A stretch of DNA of 64,000 nucleotides, taken from the NCBI GenBank assembly GCA_022393335.1, contig JAJEKB010020906.1, positions 113,012-177,011 on the forward strand, in the 5' to 3' direction. Shown here piece by piece: positions 46,101 to 54,083 of the stretch. The position numbers were made by a program, and so were the translations under genes. Each line of letters starts with the position of its first letter. The first letter of the stretch is position 1. Source of the stretch: Macrotrachela quadricornifera (lineage: Eukaryota; Rotifera; Eurotatoria; Philodinida; Philodinidae). The notes beneath the pieces are model-generated. The model ran no database searches, was not told where the DNA came from, and was given only the letters and a program-made list of their open reading frames with translations.

Positions 46101-47349
46101 AAATTGAAAGAATCTGATTTATTGAGGTAAAAACGTACAGTAAACAACATCGGTAAATGAGTATACATAGTAACTCAAAGAAGACTCCATCAATCGACTA
46201 ATAGAGGCATTTTTAATCTTTTAAAAGCGACAGCTTCGCAAGTTAGTGATTCATTTCAAAAAGATGCAGAACATAATAGTTTCGGTCTTGATGTCCACTT
46301 TTCTAATAGCTATTTTTGTACAGACGTCTTCAATTTTTCATTTGATCATGTATGTTGTTTAGGTGTGTTCGAGTGAATTTGTCCAGAAGAAATGGACAAC
46401 ATTACTGTATGGTTATAATAACTCAATAAATAATTATCAACAGCTAGATAGACCACTTCTTAGCAAACAGCTTCAGACTTTGGGCTGGTTATGTGACACT
46501 GCACAATTAATACGTGATTTTTGGTTCGAGATATTTTACGGATATATATTAATCGAACCCAATTTAGTTAGCCGCATAGCTATAGACGCAGTGGGAAGGT
46601 GGCAAATCAGCGTTTTTCAGAAATCGATGCCCACGCATTTTCAAATTTTAATACCATTTATTACTGAAATGTTTGAGGCTAATTTACTTCCGACGGCTTT
46701 CAATACAGATTGGACAATTGAGTTTGGAAATGAGTCCAATGGTTATTTGATACGAAGCATTCCTCATCTCTACATGAATAATACATGCAATTGTGTTGTT
46801 TCAAAATCTTGTCAAGATTATCTACGTGTTGGTCCTAAAGATTTGATATTGCCAGGTCTTGTTGTTGGCTGTTCACCAATCGAAGGATTGCGTATGTCTA
46901 CACTTGAATGTTTTTATTCATCTGATTGTATTTCCACCATTATCAATTATCTCGAATATTATATACCAATGGATGGATCATCATCTAATAATTTTGTTCC
47001 ACCAACTATTCCTCCTATTACTATTAGTCCACTTGACAACTCAATAAAATCACGTTTTTTACCGAATACTTCCATTGATATACTTATCAATGAAATGTTT
47101 ATTGAGGAATTGAATAGCACGACTACATATGAAAAATATTTTGAAGCGTGTGCGCCAAGAGAATGTCAATATCAATATACGGAACACCAAGATATTTTGT
47201 ATGTAGTATCAGTTTTACTTTCTCTCTATGGTGGACTCACTGTTGGATGGAGATTGATTATCTGGAACACTCTAAAGTTATATCAACGGATCAAACATTG
47301 GTATCTGATTCGTCACAGAACTGTTCAGCCATTATCCATTGTAAAATAA
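21408..47349 (+). CDS. Three-unit concatenated two-TM ectodomain protein (10 exons, 1375 aa model)
   Basis: Exon model: 21408-21734, 23273-23710, 27383-27974, 28047-28142, 28191-28261, 31269-31523, 36334-36559, 37596-38390, 40214-40554, 46363-47349. Every junction has GT and AG, and phases agree (0,0,1,1,0,0,1,1,0). The sum is 4128 bases with no internal stop. The product would hold three homologous units, each with a cytosolic start, TM1, a PSxxTYxxLxxxYxxTxSCxC motif, a Cys-rich ectodomain, a CAPxxCxY motif and TM2 with an LxGGL core. I do not recognise a named family; I believe similar uncharacterised proteins occur in bdelloids. Topology and the Gly-rich TM2 recall DEG/ENaC channels, but that is only an analogy. 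Alternatively these are two or three adjacent genes. Introns 1, 2 and 5-9 are 1.0-5.8 kb and full of repeats. Confidence 0.6.
21955..22206 (+). repeat. 34-bp minisatellite array next to the assembly gap
   Basis: About seven units such as acccttaggccctcatctgc + tatactctgaggat run up to the first N. The unit has the same length and much the same sequence as the arrays at 11710-12130 and 14650-15380. Just before it (21836-21945) lies a simple palindromic GTTACTTAGTAACTAC-type repeat. Confidence 0.8.
22207..22606. other. Assembly gap (400 N)
   Basis: Exactly 400 N. The array that runs into it on the left suggests unresolved tandem repeats. True length is unknown. Confidence 0.99.
24112..24592. 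mobile_element. Short inverted-repeat element in intron 2
   Basis: The ends pair as ggctggtggctcatttcgtc / gacgaaatgatagagcaccg, with inner arms containing aaattcattttgtcc versus ggaacaaaataaattt. Repeats of about 50 bp enclose roughly 380 bp without coding. Boundaries are approximate. Confidence 0.5.
26400..27240. mobile_element. Foldback element(s) in intron 2
   Basis: The stretch tttgataccataaatgaatg (26567 onward, about 110 bp) is repeated inverted at 27130-27236. Between and around them are further copies of the gatag...gaatttcac...ctat motif (about 26612, 26783, 26963, 27172). The left part starts with the tatacccctggaaagcaaaa word at 26524-26543, shared with the element at 29460. Probably two nested or diverged foldbacks. 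Confidence 0.5.
28191..38390 (+). CDS. Unit B of the two-TM protein (exons 5-8)
   Basis: Exon 5 (28191-28261) begins GWRITMVQFLTKIKNF; its Met at 28205 could be the start of a separate gene, but the frame runs in from unit A through a 48-bp intron. Exon 6 has TM1 (IYTVLLATCITILAFYSSL) and LSTFETLHNIYSQTLSCPC. Exon 7 starts VCSSAFLTPIWLDGFF. Exon 8 has CACSVARNC, IPGLIKSC, LRCFFDKSCF, CAPVSCTYKF and TM2 (LFYVFTIITSFLGGLIVVFR). If the donor at 38391 (gtatgt) is not used, the frame goes on to a stop at 38491. The extra intron within the ectodomain (36560-37595) is absent from unit A at that place and from unit C. Confidence 0.65.
28500..29030 (+). repeat. Dispersed repeat, copy 1 (split by a foldback)
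   Basis: This intronic sequence matches 31780-32200 in the same orientation, for example attttaactagacttgaattatacatcacctc versus the equivalent ending gagttatacatgacctc near 31975. A following piece at 30765-30905 (caaatttctacccctc) matches 32200-32340. Copy 1 is therefore probably interrupted by the foldback at 29460-30750. Non-coding. Confidence 0.5.
29460..30750. mobile_element. Large foldback element in intron 5
   Basis: The left arm (about 29466-29870) and inverted right arm (about 30410-30745) match over roughly 340-400 bp. Paired words include ctattttgttaccataa / ttatggtaacaaaatag, tactcgagttatatttcgag / ctcaaaatataactcgagta, and gatttgttcgtcaagaaata / tatttcttgacgaacaaatc. The outer ends adjoin TATATA runs. 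No protein frame. It carries the recurring gatagagcatgaaattctct motif at 29755. Confidence 0.7.
31780..32340 (+). repeat. Dispersed repeat, copy 2 (uninterrupted)
   Basis: Direct-orientation counterpart of 28500-29030 plus 30765-30905, diverged by roughly a quarter by eye. It includes an attaattaatt-rich section near 32100-32190, like 28900-29010. Non-coding, in intron 6. Confidence 0.5.
32341..34127. other. Intron 6, part without recognised elements
   Basis: About 1.8 kb of intron sequence. Short frames at 33407-33715 (-) and 33685-33969 (+) look like chance. A stretch near 33700-33860 repeats gattcnnnttttctgaccatg-like words weakly. Nothing assignable. Confidence 0.4.
34128..35052. mobile_element. 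Foldback element 1 of an adjacent pair, intron 6
   Basis: The left arm (34128-34265: aaaactaaaattttaagttc ... aagaagttaaaatgttggtt) returns inverted at 34905-35052 (aactaacattttaacttttc ... cttagaattttaatttttcc). The arms are about 140 bp. No transposase. The related word ttttaattttgtc occurs at 300-345 and ccctaggaaaaattaaaatc at 1798-1817, suggesting further family members. Confidence 0.6.
35060..35995. mobile_element. Foldback element 2 of an adjacent pair, intron 6
   Basis: Almost the whole 936 bp folds on itself. The left arm is about 35060-35515 and the right about 35580-35995, around a loop of about 65 bases. Paired words include caaaatagaaggcgagc / gcgaataactat...cgccttctattttg, gccacatttctaatatatac / gtacatgctagaaatgtggc, and tttcagagaaatct / agatttctctgaaaa. 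Divergence between arms is high, so the copy is old. Non-coding. Confidence 0.65.
36770..36960. repeat. Small imperfect palindrome, intron 7
   Basis: gaccagctctttcgagctgt near 36789 and the inverted acagctcagaaaagctggtt near 36894 form arms around an A/T-rich loop. agctgagctg words follow. It may be a short MITE. Confidence 0.4.
38668..38923. mobile_element. Tc1-like MITE, intron 8
   Basis: The ends are tacagtcattttaaaagtat and, inverted, atacagtcagtccgaaaaga. Both continue into a cgaacacgtagata / tatctacatgtctcg pair, giving TIRs of about 45 bp. TA flanks fit Tc1/mariner. It is about 250 bp and has no coding. Confidence 0.65.
39028..39165. mobile_element. Short palindromic element, intron 8
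   Basis: gagaaacggcagattgcaag (39031) pairs with the inverted cttgcaatctgtcgtttctc (39142). Inner arms pair caccgcaattct with agaattgcggag, and there is a 25-base loop. It is about 135 bp long, strongly self-complementary and non-coding. Confidence 0.65.
40214..47349 (+). CDS. Unit C of the two-TM protein (exons 9-10)
   Basis: Exon 9 (40214-40554) enters in phase 1 from unit B and contains a linker, a basic stretch, TM1 (FYVVILTISIVVIALFNGL) and LPSLTTYDNLQALYPSTISC. Exon 10 (46363-47349) starts VCSSEFVQKKW and holds the entire remaining ectodomain: CNCVVSKSC, LPGLVVGCSPIEGLRMSTLE with CFYSSDCI, a Pro/Ser-rich insert, FLPNTSIDILINEMFIEELN, CAPRECQYQY, TM2 (YVVSVLLSLYGGLTVGWRLI) and a basic tail ending SIVK before TAA. 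Unit C alone is a good single-unit protein. A MULE transposon and foldbacks fill the 5.8-kb intron between the two exons. Confidence 0.7.
40849..41216. mobile_element. Foldback MITE, intron 9
   Basis: The left half (taccggatgtaccaaaatgt ... gatgcgctgtgaaaagctct) faces an inverted, more diverged right half (gtagagcttctcattgcgca ... ttgtactaaata). It includes the recurring ctctac/gatgcgc motif twice in opposite orientations. A related half-element lies on the far side of the MULE at 45080-45385. Confidence 0.6.
41369..44969 (-). mobile_element. MULE-type DNA transposon with FLYWCH/MULE transposase
   Basis: Ends cagtggcggagccagg (41369) and, inverted, cagtggcggggacagg (44969) form imperfect TIRs that also share a ctcagctcccc block. 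The flanking octamers atatgaca and atttaaca agree at six of eight positions, an eroded duplication at best. Inside each end lies an array of roughly 20-bp tcgaaa/ttcgag words in opposite orientation (41576-41775 and 43750-43965). The transposase gene is on the - strand at 41957-43549. About 1 kb of unassigned sequence follows the right array (43970-44900). The element occupies intron 9 of the three-unit gene, antisense to it. Confidence 0.75.
41957..43549 (-). CDS. MULE transposase with FLYWCH-like N-terminus (five exons, one frameshift)
   Basis: Exons, right to left: 43549-43180, 43128-42853, 42803-42639, 42586-42277, 42228-41957, separated by introns of about 50 bp with GT/AG. Exon 1 is FLYWCH-like (YWKCEVKYCTAGVHTD, then NEHIHLSSPE). 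Exon 2 holds the first acidic motif (HVLMDGTFDSCP). Exon 3 has QQIMSDFEKSL. Exon 4 has the CYFHYCQCIYRRI segment. Exon 5 starts with the conserved WHNRFNKRIN...HPNIWHF region and ends in a coiled, Lys-rich C-terminus. Near 42780 one extra A breaks the frame within VIGL|LGGK. All else is open, so this is a near-intact transposase or a sequence error. The catalytic Glu was not pinned down. Confidence 0.75.
45080..45385. mobile_element. Half of a foldback element related to 40849
   Basis: Read inverted, it matches the left arm at 40849-41090: ccgaatgtgccaaaatgtct / ccggatgtaccaaaatgttt, caaaagcatgtcccaaacat, and the tagagcttttcacggcgcat motif. The MULE and its flanks lie between it and the 40849 element. 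It may be the other half of an older element that was split, or an independent copy. Confidence 0.5.
45386..46362. other. Intron 9, right part
   Basis: No element recognised apart from a piece at 45446-45540 related to 216-262. Ends in a good pyrimidine-rich acceptor before 46363. Confidence 0.4.
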
Positions 47350-47975
47350 TCAATTTATTTTCTTAAACCAATAGAATATTCAATTACATATAGTTCATAC
47401 AGAATAAACTAACACTAATAATACATTAAAAATTATCCGAGCTTAACTATATATATATATATATATATATATTTATTTATTTATTTAGCTTTTTGCATCG
47501 TATCGTATCGATCTTTAGTCTGCTTAATCTATTTCATATACATATATGATAATCATATACTTTGCTTATTCTTCTTTTGCTTTTGTGTTAATTATATGAT
47601 TATAGAAAATTCATTATGAGATAAAAAACAATTTTGAGAGGGTGTGAGGGTGAGATCAATTACCACAAATACAAAGTATTTTCACTTTTATTGATTAAGA
47701 TTATCAAGTGGCAATAATATTAAATTTCTGTTACGAATAACAGAAAACGATCAAAATTATAAAGTGTGAGATCAAAAAGCACATAAAACTAAAGTATTAT
47801 TCAATATTTGTCGTTGATATAATTGCAATCAGAGTCATCGAAGACAATTAGTATATTTTATGCTAAGGTCAATCCTCATCATGAGAGAGATGAAGAAATT
47901 TTTTTTTTATTTTGCTGATAACTATGATCAGAAGATCCTAACCGTACGGGTTCAAGTAAAAATTATATATATATA
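47350..47975. other. Intergenic downstream of the three-unit gene
   Basis: AT-rich with a TA run at about 47446-47472. AATAAA at 47404-47409 (agaataaact) on the + strand is a plausible polyadenylation signal some 55 bases after the TAA stop. Nothing else was recognised. Confidence 0.45.
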
Positions 47976-48794
47976 CAGGGTGTTTCATAAGTTTCGATTC
48001 CCTTTTTGTTTTCCTTCTAACTTTCTCGTATTCCATCGTAGACGAAAACGGCAAAAGCAGTTTTGTAGAGCAATATTTAAGCTATCAATCAAAAAAAAAA
48101 TGAATTGAAAATGCATGAACTCTAGCAGAGAACGACATCAAACAAGATTTTCAAAAAAAATTGTCCACTGCATTTTCTGTTTTTCTCTGGAAAAAATAAT
48201 TCTTGCTGTATTTTCCAATTATCTCTTTTATTTTCCGAGAATATTGGTTGACTTTTTTTTGTAAAAAGATAGCTCGGAAAATGCTCTACAAGATACAATA
48301 AACAAGAACATTTTCCGAAAGTATAAAGAGAAAATCGTATTTTTAGAAAAGTATGACATTCCAAAAAGATTAATGCAACAGAGACCTTTTAACTGAACTG
48401 ATTATTTGTACTTTCCCCACGAGATCGATTTCATATTGTGGTAAGTTATCCTTCTGAGAAGGTATCATGCGTTGAATCTTGTAGAGCATTTTCCGAGCTA
48501 TCTTTTTACAAAAAAAAGTCAACCAATATTCTCGGAAAATAAAAGAGATAATTGGAAAATACAGCAAGAATTATTTTTTCCAGAGAAAAACAGAAAATGC
48601 AGTGGACAAATTTTTTTCAAAATCTTGTTTGATGTCGTTCTCTGCTAGAGTTCATGCATTTTCAATTAATTTTTTTTTTGATTGATAGCTTAAATATTGC
48701 TCTACAAAACTGCTTTTGCCGTTTTCGTCTACGATGGAATATGAGAAAGTTAGAAAGAAAACAAAAAGGAGGTCGAAACTTATGAAACACCCTG
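47976..48794. mobile_element. 819-bp near-perfect palindromic transposon (CAGGGTGTTTCATAAG ends)
   Basis: Arms of about 320 bp (47976-48295 and 48472-48794) are nearly identical inverted copies around a roughly 175-base core. The ends are cagggtgtttcataagtttc on both strands, each flanked by TA (47974-47975 and 48795-48796). The arms contain the tagagcattttccgagctat motif. No transposase. Its right end coincides with the left limit of recognisable receptor pseudogene sequence. Confidence 0.85.
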
Positions 48795-51700
48795 TATGTA
48801 ATGGATACATTGATTGTTTAAATAATGGAGTTGATGAAGAAAATTATTGGCAAATTGAAATACATCAATGTGAAAAAGATGAATATCGATGTTCAAATGG
48901 ACAATGTATACATGAAATATTCTTACATGATAATAGAGACACTTTTGAATGTCTTGATGGATCAGATGAGTATTCAAATGGACGTGGAACTCCTTTCAAC
49001 ATCGATGATGAACCGACATTTGTTCAAGAAGATGTCATATGTTTCCAAGGAGCCTTAGTGTTCTACATGAAATATACAACTTCGTGTGTAAATAAACGTA
49101 ATACTCTACTTATGCAGATGATGCTTGTGGACAAACCAAGCTCAATAAATGAAATATGCTGGTTAGCATCTAAATGTCACTTTTTGATTGACATGTTTAA
49201 TAATCCAATATGTGCTCATGTTTGTCGTAATAGAACATGTCAACAAGTAATCAACGAGACTTGTCCGGATATATATTTCATAACAGATGAAGCACTAGCT
49301 TTTGGCCATATCTATTTTGCTTATCTCAAGAATGCTACTATACATATTGCTTCTCGGCATCCACCTCAATATATATGTTGAAATGATCAGCTTTGTGGTG
49401 GATTCTATTCCAATAGTTCATTACTAATCTTCAATAATATGGCATGTCGCCATCCAGACGATTTTCCATTGATTTTCTCAAAACCAGGAAGAACCACATG
49501 GAAAGATACTTTTGTTAAAGGTTTATATGACAATCTTTATCAATGCAATACAATTATTCATAATCATTCAGCAGTTTGTAATAGTTCGACGATGTATCAA
49601 TGTATTAATTCATCAAAATGTATCTCAGTACATCGTCTTTGTGATAAAGTAATTGATTGTAATTACAAGGATGATGAACAATGTTCTTTAATTAATGAAA
49701 CTTGTTCTATAACAACAACATCAGAAAATCTTTTCAAATGTACAAATAACAATATATGTATTTCTTTAAAACGAATCAATGATGGAACATGCGATTGTGG
49801 ATATGATGAATATGGTCTATGCGAAGATGAAATTACTAATCATGATTATATTAGAAAACATATATCATTTCCAACAATTTGTGATGGTTATATTGAACCA
49901 GCACCTGTCTTGATTGATGAACGAAATGGAACTGATGAAACTGAATGTGAATATTGGATATGCAATAATATTTATACAAGATGTAATGGTTTTTGGAATT
50001 GTTTTAATGGAGAAGATGAAATTGATTGTGATCCATCATTATTATTGAAATGTTCACTTTACTATCACATGTGTGTCTCACTCGATACATATCAACTTAC
50101 ATGTTTATCTATTGAAAAAATTAATGATGGTAATATCGATTGTCTTGGTGCTACTGATGAATCAAACTTGTGCCGATCGGACGGATATCAATTAAAATCG
50201 AACAATTTTTATTGTAAGAATGATACTATTCGACCTTGTATAGAATCTAGCCGTTTATGTGATAATAAGAACGATTGCGCACAAGGAGATGATGAATATT
50301 TCTGTAATCAAACTCAAAATAACAACAAACTTAATTCTCTATGTCGTAACCAGAATAAAATAAATCGAACCGATGTTGAAAAGTTCCTTTGCGATCGACT
50401 TGATGATACAAAGAAACCACAAATTTTAAATTTTATTATTGATAAATCAATTCAATCAGTCAAACAATTAACTATTGAAGATAAGAATGCATATTCTTCT
50501 ATTTTTTCAACTACTCATCAATATGAACAACGTTGTCATCGTGGTCTTCCTTTACAAGTATGGTTAAATAATGATAAAAATCTGACTATTAAAACATGTC
50601 TTTGTCCACCTAGTTTTTATGGTTCACAATGTCAATATCAAAATCAACGAGTTAGTCTTACTATAAGATTTCAAACATATTCGGATTCAAGACAAACATT
50701 ATTTTCATTGATTATTTTACTGATTGATGATAGTAACCAACGAATAATTCATTCATATGATCAACTTACTTATCTCTATACTCAACACTGTCGAACTAAA
50801 TTCAATATTTATTTACTTTATTCAACTCGACCAAAACTTCAAGTAAATAATTATTCAATTCATATTGATATTTATGAAAAACTTTCATTTAAACATCGTA
50901 GAACTTTTTTAATCCCAGTTAAATACCCATTTTTATCAGTACATCGTATTGCTGTACACTTTAATATTCCACGTATAAGTGATAATGTTGAACGTTGTTT
51001 CGATCTCCCGTGTATACATGGTCATTGTATAAGATATATGAATGGTTTAAAAGACACTAGTTTTTGTCGATGTGTTCAAGGATGGTCTGGAAAATAGTGT
51101 AATACTCAATATAAATGCAAATGTTCATCAGATTCATTATGTATTGGTGTTGAATCAAATAATCGATCAATTTGTATTTGTCCAATTAATAAATGGGGTT
51201 CTCGATGTCTTCTTCAAAATACAATTTGTCAATCTAATCAAAATATGTCATGTCTATATAATGGTCAATGTATATCTATTGATGAAAATGTTGTATCTCG
51301 CAAACAATTCATTTGTAATTGTCAAAATGGTTTTAGTGGAGAAAGATGTGAAATAATTGATGATAAAATAACTATTTCATTTCATAAAAATATTAATCTA
51401 CCAGAAACAATACTTGTTCATTTCATTCGAGTGATTGATAATGTTCAACCTGAAAATGGTTCAACATTCAAAATTATTCCTATCAATCAAAATTCAGTTA
51501 TTATTCGATGGTCAAGACCATTTCACATTGCCTTTGTTGAACTTTTCATTAATCAATATTATTTAATAACTGTACAAAAGATTTACAATCAATCCATCAC
51601 ATCGTTGTAAACATATAAGTGAAATATTAAATGAAACTATTGTTAAATATCATCTTCTTCGTCGAATCAAATATTATCATTTAGCGTGTCAAATACAATC

Positions 51701-52934
51701 ATTCTTATCTTGTTTTTATGATGATAATCATTTTTGTTTATGTAATCAATATGTGGCAAATTGTTTTGAATTTAATTCTTCAATAAAACATGATTGTTTT
51801 GGTGAAAATAATTGTGAAAATAATGCCCATTGTTTACAAGATAGACCGACTTACCCTCAAACATCAATGTGTGTTTGTCCACCATGTTTTTATGGAAAAC
51901 AATGTCAATTTAGTTCAACTTTATTTGGTCTTTCACTTGATGCTATTCTAGGTTATTATATTAAACCACATGTCAATATGAAACATCAACCTTCTATTGT
52001 TAAAGTAAGTGTTGCATTGACAACAATTATGGTTATAGTAGGTCTTATCAATGGTGTTTTATCGCTGATTACTTTTATAAATAAAGAATTACATAAAGTT
52101 GGTTGTGGTTTATATTTATTTGGATCATCAATTACTACTTTATTCACTATAACTATATTTACAATTAAGTTTTCGATACTCATCATTACACAAATGACAT
52201 ACAATACAAATCGATCATTTCTCAAATTTCAATGTCATTCAATTGATTTTTTATTGAGAATTCGTCTTAATATGGATCAATGGTTGAATGCATGTGTTGC
52301 GATGGAACGAGCATTTACTGTAATTAAAGGAGTTTATTTTGATAAAAATAAAAGTAAACAAATAGCTAAATATATTATTGTTGTTCTTATCATTCGGAAC
52401 ATAAGTACAATTATTCATGATCCTATCCATCGACGTCTCTTAGATGATGATAATGAAGATGATGAAAAACGTATCTAGTGCATTATCACTTATTCAGCTA
52501 AATTCCAAACATACAATACATTCATTAATATATTTCATTTTTTTGCTCCATTTATTCTCAATGTTATTTCAGCTGTGGTGATTATTGTTCTGACTGCTCA
52601 ACAGCGAACATCTATTGAAAAACGTCAAACTTATCGAAGAATATTGCGTGAACAAATTCAACAACATCGTCAATTGCTCATTGCTCCAATTATTTTGATT
52701 ATTCTTGCAGTTCCACGCTTGATTATTTCTTTTGTTTCAGGTTGTATGAAATCAACTAGTAATGCATGGTTATTTCTTTTCGGATACTTTATTTCATTTA
52801 TTCCACCTATGCTTACTTTCCTTGTATTTGTTATCCCATCGAAATTATATAAACAAGAATTTCAGAAATCTATCAAACGATATCGACATATGATACGGAC
52901 CCGAGTCGAGCCTTACGACGGTCGTTTACACTGA
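48795..52934 (+). pseudogene. LDLa/EGF/7TM receptor-like pseudogene, 5'-truncated
   Basis: Coding begins mid-module at CNGYIDCLNN, just inside the foldback boundary. At least six LDL-receptor class A-like modules follow (DEYRCSNGQCIHE...CLDGSDE, MYQCINSSKCIS...CDKVIDC, WNCFNGEDEIDC, CDNKNDCAQGDDEYFC and others). EGF-like modules come next (CLCPPSFYGSQC, CIHGHCIRY, CNCQNGFSGERC, CVCPPCFYGKQC). A seven-helix domain starts about 52000, with a MERAFTVIKG segment in the DRY-like position and helices to about 52860. Breaks are TGA at 49379, TAG at 51095, a +1 shift near 51590 and TAG at 52476. Codon usage and domain order are otherwise well kept, so loss is fairly recent. No signal peptide remains. 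Confidence 0.85.
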
Positions 52935-53009
52935 CGAAAACAGTCGTAAACGGTATATTTCCGATCGTATACGTGCGGTGAATGACACATTTGATGTGCT
53001 TTTGTATTA

Positions 53010-53562
53010 CAGCTGTTACACGCCGCGTTGTACAAGACGAAACACTGTTGAGCTTGTGGGTGAGGGCAGAAAGTTGGGAATGGGAAAAGCTGGATAGATG
53101 AATGGCGGTTGTTTGAAAGTTAGTTGAGCACTTGAGACGCGGGGAGCCATGTTAGGATAAACGGAGGAATTAGTTTGGTTGGGAGTGGCTGGAGCAATCA
53201 GAGGATCCTTCGTAATTACTGGCTGAAGTGATGGAGAAGGTTGGGCGCTGGGGCTCGGGAAAAACTAGGCTTTAGGTGCATGCGTGTTGTGTTTTTTCTT
53301 GTGAGTTTTGATTGTTTGGAAGCTGGAGGTTTGTAGAAAGGAAAACCTGAGAGTACATTGTAGGAATCTGTTTGAATTTATAGCGAAGAAAAGTGGAATA
53401 CGCCGGACTTCGAGGATGTATTACTTGAATTGAAGTTTCCAGTTTGACAGCAGTGCTCGGGAATTGGGAAGTGAAGGCCTGGAGGGGGATGCACGTTTTT
53501 TTTTTGCTCCTCGATTTTGGTTTTTCAGAGAACTGGTTGTCTGGAGACTGAAACGTTTTCAA
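53010..53562 (-). pseudogene. Pro/Ser/Gln-rich decayed coding stretch
   Basis: On the - strand a Ser/Pro/Lys-rich frame (53562-53272, SPDNQFSEKPKSRSKKKTC at its start) is followed, in another frame after a TAG, by PSAQPSPSLQPVITKDPLIA and a further run of about 65 codons rich in Pro, Ser and Phe, ending near 53022. The region has higher GC than its surroundings. It may be an inactivated low-complexity host or transposon protein; I cannot name it. Confidence 0.3.
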
Positions 53563-53719
53563 AACACCCTAATTAATGAATAGTCTCATGGCTGACACGG
53601 AATGACAGGTCTTACGATACTGAGCAGGAGTGAGGATATGTACGGCGAGGATAATTAAACATATCTGCGGGAATTTTCTTTTAGGCTTAGGAAAACACTG
53701 AAGCGTCGCTGAGGGCATT

Positions 53720-53822
53720 AGTTGAATAATTGAATAATTGAATAGTTGGATAGTTGAAAAGTTCAATTATTTAATTATTGAATAGTTGAATAATTGAAGC
53801 AATAATTGAATAGTTGAAATCA
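53720..53822. repeat. TTGAATAATTGAATAGTTG simple tandem repeat
   Basis: About five to eight variable units of ttgaataattgaatagttg and its inverse aattattcaatta-type words. A local expansion with no coding meaning. Confidence 0.8.
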
Positions 53823-54083
53823 ACTTTCAAGTTTTACACTACTGCTTGATCTGAAGAGCAACAGTAATTGAAAGAAATCTACATGTATTCAACTAAAAAT
53901 ATGATATCAGAAGAAAGATTCTCTTTATGATCCACTAATACTTTGATGTCTTTATCGGCAGTACAAGTGGATGAAACGATCATCTATGATAAACAGATTC
54001 GACAAACAAATATAATACATTCACGTTTGAATTTATTGAATTGTATGTTCGAATACAATGAAATCGCATAAGGCAACATCGAT

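Noticed and set aside
21408..47349. Calling the three-unit protein an ENaC/ASIC channel
   Set aside because: Only topology, Cys richness and a Gly-rich TM2 are alike. The diagnostic DEG/ENaC motifs could not be aligned by eye, so it is kept as a hypothesis.
47860..48108. Small basic protein at 47860
   Set aside because: Most of it is foldback arm sequence read through. No independent support.
48716..49381. A complete receptor-type gene starting with Met at 48716
   Set aside because: The first 26 codons are read from the foldback arm. The inverse arm encodes the same DNA, and the receptor sequence starts mid-module, so this is a chance fusion.
48795..52934. Stop-codon reassignment or readthrough in the receptor
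   Set aside because: Two different stop codons (TGA and TAG) plus a frameshift and a missing 5' end fit a pseudogene better. Neighbouring genes use normal stops.
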